Source: Haplosporangium gracile (taxonomy: Eukaryota; Mortierellomycota; Mortierellomycetes; Mortierellales; Mortierellaceae). Taken from it: DNA of 31,270 nt. Below are positions 31,256-31,270 of the stretch, one piece after another; position 1 is the stretch's first letter; the number at the start of each line of letters is the position of its first letter. A program made the position numbers and the translations under genes. The notes beneath the pieces are model-generated. The model was not told the DNA's origin and ran no database searches. It saw only the letters and a program-made list of their open reading frames with translations. The DNA lies in NCBI GenBank assembly GCA_015499985.1, contig JAAAUF010000287.1, forward strand, positions 1 to 31,270, written 5' to 3'.

Positions 31256-31270
31256 GAGAGAGAGAGAGAG
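31256..31270. repeat. GA dinucleotide run at window edge
   Basis: Continuous GA repeats reach the end of the window, so their full length is unknown. Confidence 0.8.

Larger units (their letters stand above)
29439..31270. other. Downstream region without a confident gene
   Basis: About 1.8 kb from the CotH stop to the right edge. The first 400 bases are AT-rich with A and T runs, consistent with the CotH 3' flank. The rest is low in coding signal except for a minus-strand island at about 30492-30588. A GA dinucleotide run reaches the window edge. A minus-strand gene could enter from beyond the right edge, but I cannot build one. Confidence 0.45.

Noticed and set aside
1..31270. Search for transposons, tRNA or rRNA genes and CRISPR
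   Set aside because: No transposase or reverse-transcriptase motifs, long terminal repeats, cloverleaf signals or spaced direct repeats were seen; CRISPR is not expected in a fungal nuclear genome.

Overview
The window is nuclear DNA of a filamentous fungus. The genes carry many short GT-AG introns (mostly 60-310 bases, one of about 590) with GTAAGT/GTATGT-type donors. They include the fungus-restricted polarity factor Bud6, an Arp5 of the INO80 complex, and a GPI-anchored CotH-type surface protein. CotH proteins are best known from early-diverging fungi (Mucoromycota), and the long disordered proteins and long CT-rich leaders fit a Mortierella-like genome. The assignment below 'fungus' is inference. 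I see no mobile element, CRISPR array, tRNA or rRNA.

Layout, left to right: ribosomal protein uS11/RPS14 (minus, cut by the left edge); BUD6 (minus, 5 exons); the mitochondrial complex I 30 kDa subunit NDUFS3 (minus, 4 exons); polynucleotide kinase 3'-phosphatase PNKP (plus, 6 exons), divergent from NDUFS3; a 1471-residue acidic disordered protein in one exon (plus); a 929-residue Ser/Thr/Pro-rich disordered protein assembled here from two exons (minus); nicotinamide riboside kinase NRK1 (plus, 4 exons, one of 25 bases); RPB4 of RNA polymerase II (minus, 5 exons); ARP5 (plus, 13 exons); a 2.3 kb stretch with little coding signal; a CotH protein (plus, 3 exons); and a 1.8 kb tail with no confident gene.

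These are housekeeping genes rather than an operon-like system. Three divergent pairs share short upstream regions: NDUFS3/PNKP, the 929-residue protein/NRK1, and RPB4/ARP5. Points worth a second look: an in-frame, acid-free, Arg-rich extension ahead of PNKP that looks like a mitochondrial presequence, opposite a mitochondrial gene and with a GTCACGTG box between them; several SUMO-interacting-motif-like segments in the 1471-residue protein; a run of four phase-0 cassette exons in the Arp5-specific insertion; and two coding-like minus-strand islands (about 26291-26376 and 30492-30588) in the otherwise empty stretches, whose predicted C-terminal peptides resemble each other.

Exon borders were read by eye from splice consensus, reading-frame phase and family conservation. 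Every reported multi-exon model closes in frame from ATG to stop, but none has been tested against transcripts.
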